Below, piece by piece: positions 1 through 6,634 of a DNA stretch of 13,855 nt (its first letter is position 1; each line of letters opens with the position of its first letter). The stretch is taken from the NCBI GenBank assembly GCA_018816815.1, contig JAHIVD010000089.1, positions 1 through 13,855 of the forward strand. The letters are read 5' to 3'. The notes under the pieces are model-generated. The model worked only from the letters and a program-made list of their open reading frames with translations. It was not told where the DNA came from and ran no database searches. The translations under genes were made by a program, and so were the position numbers. The DNA comes from Patescibacteria group bacterium. Lineage in GTDB: Bacteria > Patescibacteriota > Microgenomatia > Daviesbacterales > UBA10151.

Positions 1-175
1 CAGCCGATATGTTCTACCTGTTGTACCATTTGTGTTAATTGCATTTGAAAAAATCTTAACAAGCAAAGAATTTAAAATAATCCTACCTATTATATTACTG
101 GCAGCTTATCTTTATTCTCAAAATTTTATTCTAGCAAATACTGCTCCAATCCCCAATCTAATTTTATTTAATTAG
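1..175 (+). CDS. C-terminal fragment of a multi-spanning membrane protein, possibly a glycosyltransferase
   Basis: An open frame enters from the left edge (first full codon at base 2) and ends at TAG 173-175, giving 57 residues. It begins SRYVLPVVPFVLIAFEKIL, continues through a second hydrophobic run (about residues 26-37, IILPIILLAAYL) and ends in a short polar tail. An Arg-Tyr-x-Leu-Pro-x-x-Pro-Phe segment followed by a hydrophobic helix is typical of the last membrane segments of PMT/ArnT-like (GT39/GT83-type) polyprenyl-phosphate-sugar transferases. That assignment rests on a short motif and is inference; a polytopic membrane protein is well supported. It converges on the GT2-GtrA gene, 15 bp away, across a perfect palindrome. 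A role in glycan assembly would suit the neighbouring sugar-nucleotide genes. Confidence 0.6.
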   Translation, partial: SRYVLPVVPFVLIAFEKILTSKEFKIILPIILLAAYLYSQNFILANTAPIPNLILFN

Positions 176-190
176 TTATATAACTAATTA
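169..190. repeat. Perfect 22-bp AT-rich palindrome between convergent genes
   Basis: TAATTAGTTAT is followed directly by its reverse complement ATAACTAATTA, centred between bases 179 and 180. It covers the TAG stop of the left-hand gene and reaches the base before the TGA stop of the minus-strand glycosyltransferase. As RNA it could fold into a 9-bp stem with an ATAT loop. There is no GC-rich stem and no T-run on either side, so it is not a standard intrinsic terminator. A weak bidirectional terminator or a protein-binding site is possible. Confidence 0.5.
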
Positions 191-1378
191 TCAGTCCTTT
201 TGATGACGCCAGGTAACAAGGTGGTTTATTGTAAAATTCCAAATCATAACCGGCGGGATGGTTGCGAAAAAATAGAAGTTGTTATAAGCAATATGACGAC
301 CGAATATATAAATAAATCCATCTCCATAAGTTAAATGCAAATATTTAACAATTAAAACTCCGATCGCAAGTCCTCCCAAACTAACCAGATTAAAAATACC
401 AAGTTTCTGCCAAAGATTGGTCTTTGTCTTTCTGTAGCGGAATGTCCAATAATTATTAAGAATAAAATTATTTAAAATAGCTATCTCTGCAGAAAAACCC
501 TTTGCAACTGCAGGAGTCAAGGCAAGGCAGTTGATAAATATTTTATAAAAAAGAAAATCTACAATTGTCCCTACTGCTCCGACTAGACTAAATTTAATTA
601 AAGTTTTAGCTCTCCGGGATAAACGGAAAAGCGGTATATTTAATCCCAATTTATGAAGTTTTATATCCAGACAATAGGAAATTACATCATAGGAATAATT
701 AAAAACCTTATTTTTGGAATATCCTTCAAGGCGGTTTTTAAATACAAGTGGCACTTCTTTATATTTTGCCCCTGCTACAATTGCCTCATGCAGGAAAGCC
801 GGCTGAACAATAAAGGTCTGCTCTTTCCAGGGCAATTTTTTTAAAGAAATTTTTTTAAATAAGGCAGGAGTTAATGCCCTTGCAGAGTTTGTAACTTCTC
901 TAATATCCCATGGACCTACCATAATTCTAAAAAATGTTGATGCTCCGTAGGTAAAAAGTCTTCTTATGAAAGAAAGCTGATTTTTTCCACCGCTGACAAA
1001 CCTAGAGCCGATTGCCAACGAATAACCATCTTCTATTGCACCTACAAGCCTTACCAATACATCCGGTTCAACCTGTCCGTCTGCATCAAGTTGCGCCAAA
1101 ATGCTGGGGCGTAAATGATTTAGTGCATATTTATGACCTTCTATCAATCCCACTCCCAAACCAGGCTCTACTTTAATAAAATGAATGCGTTTATCCTGCA
1201 ATACTAAATTTTTTGCGATTTGTTCAGTTCCATCTAAAGAGCGGATATCATCTGCAATGATAATATTTATTTCAAATCCGGGTAATTCTTTTTCTTGCTC
1301 CAAAACTTTTTTAACGGTTTTTTCAATAGTGGCTTTTTCATTATAAGTGGGAAGAACTACACTAATAATCTTTTTCAT
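191..1378 (-). CDS. GT2 family (DPM1-like) glycosyltransferase fused to a GtrA-like membrane domain
   Basis: The 395-residue protein has two parts. Residues 5-230 form a GT-A glycosyltransferase 2 domain, with VVLPTYNE near the N-terminus, the nucleotide-binding D-x-x-S-x-DGT stretch (44-51) and the metal-binding DAD at 98-100. Residues 260-392 form a GtrA-type domain with about four membrane segments and the family-typical LNN-FILNNYWTF stretch (302-313). Dolichol/polyprenyl-phosphate mannose synthase-like enzymes of this kind charge a lipid carrier with a hexose from a nucleotide sugar, and GtrA domains are thought to help move or position the lipid-linked sugar. The donor sugar cannot be read from the sequence. 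The ATG at 1378 lacks a Shine-Dalgarno but has a promoter directly upstream. It lies 44 bp after gmd and could also receive operon read-through. Confidence 0.88.
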   Translation of the reverse strand: MKKIISVVLPTYNEKATIEKTVKKVLEQEKELPGFEINIIIADDIRSLDGTEQIAKNLVLQDKRIHFIKVEPGLGVGLIEGHKYALNHLRPSILAQLDADGQVEPDVLVRLVGAIEDGYSLAIGSRFVSGGKNQLSFIRRLFTYGASTFFRIMVGPWDIREVTNSARALTPALFKKISLKKLPWKEQTFIVQPAFLHEAIVAGAKYKEVPLVFKNRLEGYSKNKVFNYSYDVISYCLDIKLHKLGLNIPLFRLSRRAKTLIKFSLVGAVGTIVDFLFYKIFINCLALTPAVAKGFSAEIAILNNFILNNYWTFRYRKTKTNLWQKLGIFNLVSLGGLAIGVLIVKYLHLTYGDGFIYIFGRHIAYNNFYFFATIPPVMIWNFTINHLVTWRHQKD

Positions 1379-1385
1379 ATGTTCG

Positions 1386-1414
1386 ATTGTATGAAAAGAG
1401 GAAAGGTTTTACAA
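1386..1414 (-). promoter_or_regulatory. Promoter of the GT2-GtrA gene, predicted leaderless
   Basis: On the minus strand, TTGTAA (1414-1409) is separated by exactly 17 nt from TACAAT (1391-1386), which is one mismatch from TATAAT. Only 7 nt separate the -10 box from the ATG at 1378, so transcription should begin at or beside the start codon. No Shine-Dalgarno is visible. Confidence 0.55.
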
Positions 1415-1422
1415 GAAACAAT

Positions 1423-2439
1423 TTAGGAGAATCTTGCAAGATCAGCATGCACCATAATTTTTACCAAATCCTTGAATTTTGTCTTTGGTTCCCAGCCTAA
1501 TACCCTTTTGGCTTTTGAAGCATCACCACAAAGCGGCCCTGTTTGTACAGGCGGCACAAAACGGGGATCAGTTTCAACAAAATCTTTAAAATCTAAACCT
1601 ACTACAGCAAAGGCTTCTCTGGCAAATTCTTCAACTGTATGAACTTCTCCTGTTGCAACTACAAAGTCATCTGGTTTATCAGCCTGCAACATCATCCACA
1701 TCATTGCCACATAATCCGGCGCATAACCCCAATCTCTTTTCGCACTAAGATCACCTAATTTTAATTTACCATTTTGCACGATAGGTTCACCTATTTCATT
1801 AAGAGGTATACCCTCTTTTCTTTTATTTTTTATACATGCAACAGCAACTGAAATTTTTCTCGTTACAAAATTCACACCACGCCTTGGGCTTTCGTGATTG
1901 AAAAGAATACCGCAGGAAATAAACTGCGGCTGCGTTTGATCGTTTCTGGCAATAACAGCCATTCTGTGAGCAAATTCCTTAGCTGCCGCATATGGGTTAG
2001 CCGGATTAAAGGGTGTATCCTCATTTTGAGGAACCTGCTTTGGTGCGCCAAACATCTCAGATGTTGATGCCTGATAGATTTTGGCTTTCGGCACAATCTG
2101 TTTAGCCCGCTCAAACACATGCATTGCTCCAACCCCTGTTACCATAATGGTCCCCAATTTATCGCTAAAAGATCCCAGAGGAGAAGAAAGAGATGCCAGG
2201 TTATATATTTCTTCCGGCTTAAAATCTAAAAGCGCCATTGCAATAGATTCCGGAGAATGTAAATCCCCATAGTAGATTTTTACTTCATTTTTAAATTCAT
2301 GGATATTGCCTAAATCCAAAACAGCATTTCTGCGGACTAAACCTGCCACCTCATAACCTTTATCCAGTAAAAACTCAGCTAGATACGAACCGTCCTGTCC
2401 CGAAGCGCCAGTTATGAAAGCGCGCTTTTTGTTTGCCAT
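1423..2439 (-). CDS. gmd: GDP-mannose 4,6-dehydratase
   Basis: This 338-residue short-chain dehydrogenase/reductase (extended SDR) converts GDP-D-mannose to GDP-4-keto-6-deoxy-D-mannose with bound NADP. The N-terminus has the Gmd-specific Rossmann motif GASGQDGSYLAE. The catalytic S-T-S-E-M-F-G and the Y-A-A-A-K (YxxxK) follow. The family signatures NHESPRRG and the AKRDWGYAPDYV stretch separate it from other dehydratases. It is slightly shorter than common Gmd proteins (about 345-370). No GDP-fucose synthase or GDP-rhamnose reductase is in the window, so the final sugar is unknown. It starts inside the last 28 bp of the endonuclease gene, with AGAAAGG 11 nt upstream of its ATG, and is probably the last gene of the sugar operon. 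Confidence 0.95.
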   Translation of the reverse strand: MANKKRAFITGASGQDGSYLAEFLLDKGYEVAGLVRRNAVLDLGNIHEFKNEVKIYYGDLHSPESIAMALLDFKPEEIYNLASLSSPLGSFSDKLGTIMVTGVGAMHVFERAKQIVPKAKIYQASTSEMFGAPKQVPQNEDTPFNPANPYAAAKEFAHRMAVIARNDQTQPQFISCGILFNHESPRRGVNFVTRKISVAVACIKNKRKEGIPLNEIGEPIVQNGKLKLGDLSAKRDWGYAPDYVAMMWMMLQADKPDDFVVATGEVHTVEEFAREAFAVVGLDFKDFVETDPRFVPPVQTGPLCGDASKAKRVLGWEPKTKFKDLVKIMVHADLARFS

Positions 2440-2978
2440 AATGTATGCATCCTTTCTCTGTGTTTTTTTAGATTATCTTCATTCTTGTAGTACTCTTGCA
2501 TCTTTTGAATCATTCTCATTTTGTATTCTGGGTTTGCCCATCTTGCCTTAGCTTTCTTTCCAGCAAGAATTCTAGCCTCAGGTGTGGCGTTTGCCCACCT
2601 ACCAAAGGGTTTCTCTTCAAGCTCTCTAACAATATCTAATGCTTTTTGCTTTTTGATCACAAGAAAAGGAATAATTTGTTTTAAAATTTTGTAACACCTA
2701 TTTGAACCTTTTAAAGAATAAAGATATATTTGTTTTCTTCCTTTGTGACTTTTATCCATCCCTGCCCTCATTACGCTTGAACCCACTCCAATAACCTCTC
2801 TCATTCTTTGTACAAAAGCCTGACTAGTATTAGACATTTGTATACAAACCCTTCGTCCTTCTTTTCCATAATTGTATAGACCTATACTTCCATCTCCATC
2901 TATCGTTGCTGCAAGCCAAGCAGCTTCCCACTTTTTAAGTTTCCTAACCTCTGGTTTTTTATCAATCCATTTCTGCAT
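2412..2978 (-). CDS. Free-standing single-motif LAGLIDADG homing endonuclease
   Basis: The 188-residue protein has one LAGLIDADG motif, LAATIDGDG (22-30, catalytic Asp29), preceded by KWEAAW. It is followed by the usual alternating strands and helix and by the P-x-L-x-x-K-K-x-x-A segment near 104-114. Single-motif members act as homodimers that cut long, roughly palindromic DNA sites. The last ~60 residues are basic and helical (AKARWANPEYK, then EYYKNEDNLKKHRERM), like the C-terminal DNA-binding repeats of other homing nucleases; that part is inference. It has no splicing motifs, so it is not an intein. It lies between rmlD (23 bp away) and gmd, overlapping the first 28 bp of gmd. Its own ribosome site is weak. 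It is unlike the RmlB intein endonuclease in size and architecture. Confidence 0.85.
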   Translation of the reverse strand: MQKWIDKKPEVRKLKKWEAAWLAATIDGDGSIGLYNYGKEGRRVCIQMSNTSQAFVQRMREVIGVGSSVMRAGMDKSHKGRKQIYLYSLKGSNRCYKILKQIIPFLVIKKQKALDIVRELEEKPFGRWANATPEARILAGKKAKARWANPEYKMRMIQKMQEYYKNEDNLKKHRERMHTLWQTKSALS

Positions 2979-3001
2979 ATCTACTGTCTTTGATACTATA
3001 G

Positions 3002-3895
3002 CTAATTTTGAACCCTGCCGTCAACCTCTTTTTTAAATAACGCTAACCCTTCTTCAACGCTGCGCAATATACCTTCCCCAAACTGCTCCTCAAATTTCGT
3101 AGGATTTAACCAGGAATATTTTAGGAGTTTAGCGGTTTTGCTTTTGTTGTATTCATCAAGACTGACCGGAAAAATCAAAAAATAGTTTAACTGAAAAATC
3201 TCGGCAATGGTTTTAGCAAATTCCAGTGGAGTCACACTGCTTGTACTGCTGATATGGTAAAGTCCTTTTGTGTCTGATTGAACTAACATCTTCAGAGCAT
3301 TAACAATATAATTTACATGAGTTGGCGTAACTCTTTGATCTTCAATCGCTTTTATTCTCCTGCCACTGCGCAGCTTTCCAAGAAAAAATCTGGCAACATC
3401 CTGTTTGAGTTCATAAAAAGGACTAAACGGCATACAAATTCTAGCTATAATTGCGCTGCAGCCACTCTCAGAAACAAATTGCTCTCCTGCGTATTTAGTC
3501 TGTCCATACCAATTGATTGGATTTGGCTTATCTTCTTCAGTATAAGGACTTATTTCTTTTGTTCCGTCAAAAACATATTCCGTTGAAATATGTATCAGTC
3601 TCTTTTCCATTTCCTTGCACAGATCTGCTACATTTTTTGCTCCGATTGCATTTATTTGATAACAAATTCCGCTTTCGTCGCCTTTTTGGGTTTCAGCATT
3701 TTCAACTTGAGTATATGCTGCAAAATTAATAACCGTATCCGGTGCAAAATCCTGAGCAAATTTTAGAAGTTGATCTTTATTTAATATATCTATCTCTGTA
3801 GCAGAAGGAGCTTTGATTTCAAAAACGCGGGAATGTATCTGGATAAATTTTGATCCAACCAGTCCGCTGCCACCAAATACTGCAATCTTTTTCAT
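3002..3895 (-). CDS. rmlD: dTDP-4-dehydrorhamnose reductase
   Basis: This 297-residue extended SDR is the last enzyme of dTDP-L-rhamnose synthesis, reducing dTDP-4-keto-L-rhamnose with NAD(P)H. Visible motifs are the nucleotide-binding GGSGLVG (8-14), NFAAYTQVENAE (57-68, the RmlD counterpart of the SDR NAAAYT segment), ISTEYVFDG (103-111) and catalytic Y130-x-x-x-K134. Length is normal for the family (about 280-300). The family usually has Asp in ST-D-YVFDG; this one has Glu, a conservative change. Its ATG shares ATGA with the rmlC stop, so the two are likely translationally coupled. The pairing with rmlA, rmlB and rmlC settles RmlD over other SDR reductases. Confidence 0.92.
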   Translation of the reverse strand: MKKIAVFGGSGLVGSKFIQIHSRVFEIKAPSATEIDILNKDQLLKFAQDFAPDTVINFAAYTQVENAETQKGDESGICYQINAIGAKNVADLCKEMEKRLIHISTEYVFDGTKEISPYTEEDKPNPINWYGQTKYAGEQFVSESGCSAIIARICMPFSPFYELKQDVARFFLGKLRSGRRIKAIEDQRVTPTHVNYIVNALKMLVQSDTKGLYHISSTSSVTPLEFAKTIAEIFQLNYFLIFPVSLDEYNKSKTAKLLKYSWLNPTKFEEQFGEGILRSVEEGLALFKKEVDGRVQN

Positions 3896-4455
3896 TGCCT
3901 GAATTTCTCCGAAAACAAATCACGCAGCTTCGGATTATTACTGTCCCTTTCTGAAATAATAGGATTTTTAATTGGCCAAGCTATATTCAAATCAGGATCA
4001 TCCCAGGCAATAGCCCTGGTATCGCTACCATCCCAATAAGCATCTACCAGATAAATATAATCAACAGGTTTATCTCCGATAACACATAGTGAATTCGCCA
4101 AACCTTTAGGAATAAAAAAACCTCTCCTGTTTTCAGAACTAACACTAAAAGTCTCAACCTTTCCAAAAGTCAAAGATTCAGGTCTGATATCAACTATCAC
4201 AATAAAAACCTCCCCTGAAACAGGATAAATAATTTTATTCCATTGTTCGGCATGTATCCCTCTGATCACTCCGGGCTTTGAATGAGAGTGATTCATCTGT
4301 ACGCCTTCAAATTTTATGCCGGAAACTTTTTCCAATTCGTCTTTATGAAACAGTTCCCTGAAAAAACCTCTTTCATCGGAAAAGACCGGCCTATTAAGCA
4401 GCAAAAGCCCCGGAATCGAGGTAGTTTCAATAAATTTAATGCTTTTTTTATCCAT
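3892..4455 (-). CDS. rmlC: dTDP-4-dehydrorhamnose 3,5-epimerase (variant RmlC)
   Basis: The 187-residue cupin protein epimerises C3 and C5 of dTDP-4-keto-6-deoxy-glucose. It has the family motifs DERGFFRE (27-34), the N-H-S-x-S-x-P-G-V-I-R-G-I-H stretch with the expected catalytic His68, a following Lys74, the VDIR-x-x-S-x-TFGK segment, an Asp near the C-terminus (ERD, 169-171) and WP (160-161). Two departures stand out. RG-L-H-Y-Q is RGIHAEQ, and the usual A-H-G after the I-P-x-G motif is A-N-S (120-122). The protein may therefore belong to a divergent RmlC subgroup. Position between rmlB and rmlD supports the rhamnose role. It is separated from rmlB by 39 bp containing an antisense terminator-like hairpin. 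Confidence 0.88.
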   Translation of the reverse strand: MDKKSIKFIETTSIPGLLLLNRPVFSDERGFFRELFHKDELEKVSGIKFEGVQMNHSHSKPGVIRGIHAEQWNKIIYPVSGEVFIVIVDIRPESLTFGKVETFSVSSENRRGFFIPKGLANSLCVIGDKPVDYIYLVDAYWDGSDTRAIAWDDPDLNIAWPIKNPIISERDSNNPKLRDLFSEKFRQ

Positions 4456-4465
4456 AAATCCACTT

Positions 4466-4493
4466 CTACGGATTGAAAATCCGCAGTTTTTTT
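4466..4493 (+). terminator. Antisense intrinsic-terminator-like hairpin between rmlB and rmlC
   Basis: On the plus strand, CTACGGATT (4466-4474), loop GAA and AATCCGCAG (4478-4486) form a 9-bp stem with one G-U pair, followed at once by seven T (4487-4493). This is a textbook intrinsic terminator, but both flanking genes run on the opposite strand and no plus-strand gene ends here. In the sense direction the hairpin has no T-run after it. It would stop antisense transcripts entering rmlB, or act on the sense mRNA as a processing or stability hairpin. Confidence 0.5.
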
Positions 4494-4494
4494 A

Positions 4495-6585
4495 CTAGCG
4501 CTTAAAAGATTTTTGTGCACTAGAATCAACATTTGGCCTTCCCTGTTTTAGCGGCTTCCACCACCATTCATTTTGCCTGTACCACTGCACTACTTTAGGC
4601 AAATCTTCTGCAAGGCTATGTTTTCTTACCCATCCCAGGACTTTTAATTTTTCTCCGTTGATGGCATAACGGAAATCATGGCCTAATCTATGATCCACAA
4701 ATTCAATCATTGACTCACCTAGGTTTAAGGTCTGCAAAAGCATTTTTGTAATTTCCATATTAGTTCTTTCCTCTCCCTGAATAAGATAAGTTTCCCCAAT
4801 TTTGCCTTTTTGCAGGACAAAATCAATTGCTTCGGCATGATCCTCAACATGCAACCATTCACGGATATTTTCCCCTTGACCCATCAGGGGTACTTTTTGA
4901 CCCATCAACAAATTGGTAATAAATCTGGGGATTAATTTCTCCGGATCATGGTAAAAACCGTAATTGTTGGCACAATTGGTAATAGTAATTGGCAAACCAT
5001 AAGTTTCAAAATAGGCTCTGACTAAATGATCAGAACCTGCTTTAGAAGCAGAATACGGTGTCCGCGGAGTATAAGACGTATTTTCGGTAAACGAAGGATC
5101 TTTTAACCCTAACTCCCCATAAACTTCATCTGTATTCCCGCAAAACATAGTACGGCCTTCTCTGAATGTTAAAAAGTTTTTATTGTCCTTTACTTTCAAA
5201 CACCAAATTTTCCCTCTGTAGCTGATATCTCTTACTGTGTTTTTTCTGATATCCCGCCATTGCCTGCCAAAAGATACAACATAACTAAAACCTTGAATTT
5301 TTCTGTTTCCAATCATGGAATCAGTATGCCGGATTAATAAAGTCGGGCTAAAATTTAACTTGACACATAGTTCCATAAACTGGTGAGCTAATTTTTTGGA
5401 AGAAGTATAAAAAACCCTCCTTCTGCTTCCGTCTGAATCCAGTAAACCTAAAAATAGCTCTTTTAATAAATATTGAGGCAGATTCAAAGCCCAAAAGGGT
5501 ATCTGCTTTTTTTTAGCGCCTTTTCCGCATTGCTTAAAAATCTCAAACCACTTCCTGGAACTAAAGTAAATATGTTCACCGGCTTTTCCCTTATGCGCAT
5601 GCCAATTAATACCAAAATTCGTAAGTGATTGCTCGCACTTGCTTCGACACTCATCCTTAACAGGAATATCCAGGAAAATTCTCCATGATTTCATTGTCGC
5701 TGTTTCTTGATTGCCGACCATACCTATTGAAATAAATTTTCCCATATCATCTCTTGCTAAATGTAAATACTGCAATTTTGATAATCCTGTTAAACTTGGT
5801 CTGCTTCTTTCCTGATATGATAAAAAACCATCACCGATAAAAATTCCCAACAAGTATGCAAAATCCTGAAGAGGTTCAAATTTACGTATTTTATCTGGAA
5901 TTGTCCCTTTCCAGTCATAATATTTTGGCAATTTATTAATAGCATCGGTCTTCATATTTTCCGCTTCTTTAAAAATCAATTTTTTACTTTTCTTAGCTTG
6001 AAACAACATACGGTGGTTAGGTGTAACCATAAAATCCGTTGTTTTAGTTCTAACCTTAATCATCCTGCCTTTGTAATCCTGAACGATCACTTTTTCAACC
6101 GGCTTCCATTCAAGAATTTTATTAACTGGGTTTATACTCAATACTAAATCTCCAATTTTAATTTCATTAAAGCTTTTTAAACCGCGTTTTGTAAAAGCCA
6201 ATGTATTTTGATCGTAACAAGATACATGGTGAAATCTTTTAACTTTTGCTTCAAGCGCAGCATTCAGCAACACTGCTGTTCCTAAAACATTAGTTTTAAC
6301 AAACTGTAAAGGATCAATAATTGAACGGTCAACATGTGATTCTGCTGCAAAATGGACAATTATATCTACCCCTAAAATTGCAGATTCAACAGTTTTAGGA
6401 TCTATTATATTCCCTTTTATAAATTTGTAATTAGGGTTTCCCTCAACATCTTTAAGGCTTTCCAAGTGACCGGCATAAGTCAGGGCGTCAAGGTTAACAA
6501 TCTGATCCTTTGGATGATTTTTTAACCAATAACGGATAAAATTTGATCCTATAAATCCGGCACCACCGGTAATAAGTAATTTCAT
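4495..6585 (-). CDS. rmlB: dTDP-glucose 4,6-dehydratase precursor interrupted by an intein
   Basis: The frame encodes 696 residues, about twice the usual RmlB. Residues 1-122 and 485-696 join into a 334-aa RmlB. The first part has the Rossmann motif GGAGFIGSNFIRYW and the HFAAESHVDRSI stretch. The second has TDEVYGEL with the catalytic Asp/Glu pair, YSASK (Y511, K515), R-E-W-L-H-V-E-D-H and GHDFRYAI. The enzyme dehydrates dTDP-glucose to dTDP-4-keto-6-deoxyglucose. The 362 residues between (123-484) form an intein, described separately. RmlB normally reads H-H-x-S-T-D-E, so removing the insert restores the expected sequence exactly. The gene follows rmlA by 49 bp with no clear Shine-Dalgarno. 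The enzyme is expected to be inactive before splicing because the insert abuts the catalytic TDE. Confidence 0.93.
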   Translation of the reverse strand: MKLLITGGAGFIGSNFIRYWLKNHPKDQIVNLDALTYAGHLESLKDVEGNPNYKFIKGNIIDPKTVESAILGVDIIVHFAAESHVDRSIIDPLQFVKTNVLGTAVLLNAALEAKVKRFHHVSCYDQNTLAFTKRGLKSFNEIKIGDLVLSINPVNKILEWKPVEKVIVQDYKGRMIKVRTKTTDFMVTPNHRMLFQAKKSKKLIFKEAENMKTDAINKLPKYYDWKGTIPDKIRKFEPLQDFAYLLGIFIGDGFLSYQERSRPSLTGLSKLQYLHLARDDMGKFISIGMVGNQETATMKSWRIFLDIPVKDECRSKCEQSLTNFGINWHAHKGKAGEHIYFSSRKWFEIFKQCGKGAKKKQIPFWALNLPQYLLKELFLGLLDSDGSRRRVFYTSSKKLAHQFMELCVKLNFSPTLLIRHTDSMIGNRKIQGFSYVVSFGRQWRDIRKNTVRDISYRGKIWCLKVKDNKNFLTFREGRTMFCGNTDEVYGELGLKDPSFTENTSYTPRTPYSASKAGSDHLVRAYFETYGLPITITNCANNYGFYHDPEKLIPRFITNLLMGQKVPLMGQGENIREWLHVEDHAEAIDFVLQKGKIGETYLIQGEERTNMEITKMLLQTLNLGESMIEFVDHRLGHDFRYAINGEKLKVLGWVRKHSLAEDLPKVVQWYRQNEWWWKPLKQGRPNVDSSAQKSFKR
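5134..6219 (-). mobile_element. LAGLIDADG intein within rmlB
   Basis: The intein is 362 residues (123-484 of the precursor). Splicing block A starts at Cys123 (CYDQNTLAFTKRGLKSF, then IGDLVLSIN). Block B holds the T-x-x-H motif T188-P-N-H191. The endonuclease has two LAGLIDADG motifs, LLGIFIGDG (245-253, Asp252) and FLGLLDSDG (378-386, Asp385), so it should act as a monomer with two active-site acids. Block F is GKIWCLKVKDNKNFL, and block G ends FCGN with Asn484 followed by Thr485. The splicing nucleophiles (Cys1, terminal Asn, +1 Thr) are present. The penultimate residue is Gly instead of His, and block F has Lys where D-N-H-N-F is usual. The host site codes for the conserved HVS/TDEVYG segment, the kind of invariant target inteins favour. 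Confidence 0.93.
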
Positions 6586-6634
6586 AATGTAAAATATTCA
6601 ACGGGCAATCGGGGTTCTAATTGTAAATTATTCA

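Noticed and set aside
2412..2978. LAGLIDADG gene as an intron- or intein-borne open frame of gmd
   Set aside because: gmd is complete and uninterrupted, the endonuclease has its own ATG and stop, and no splicing blocks or intron core could be recognised.
4495..6585. RmlB fused to a separate functional domain instead of an intein
   Set aside because: The insert starts with Cys and ends with Asn, splits the conserved HVS-TDE segment precisely, and has splicing blocks A, B, F and G.
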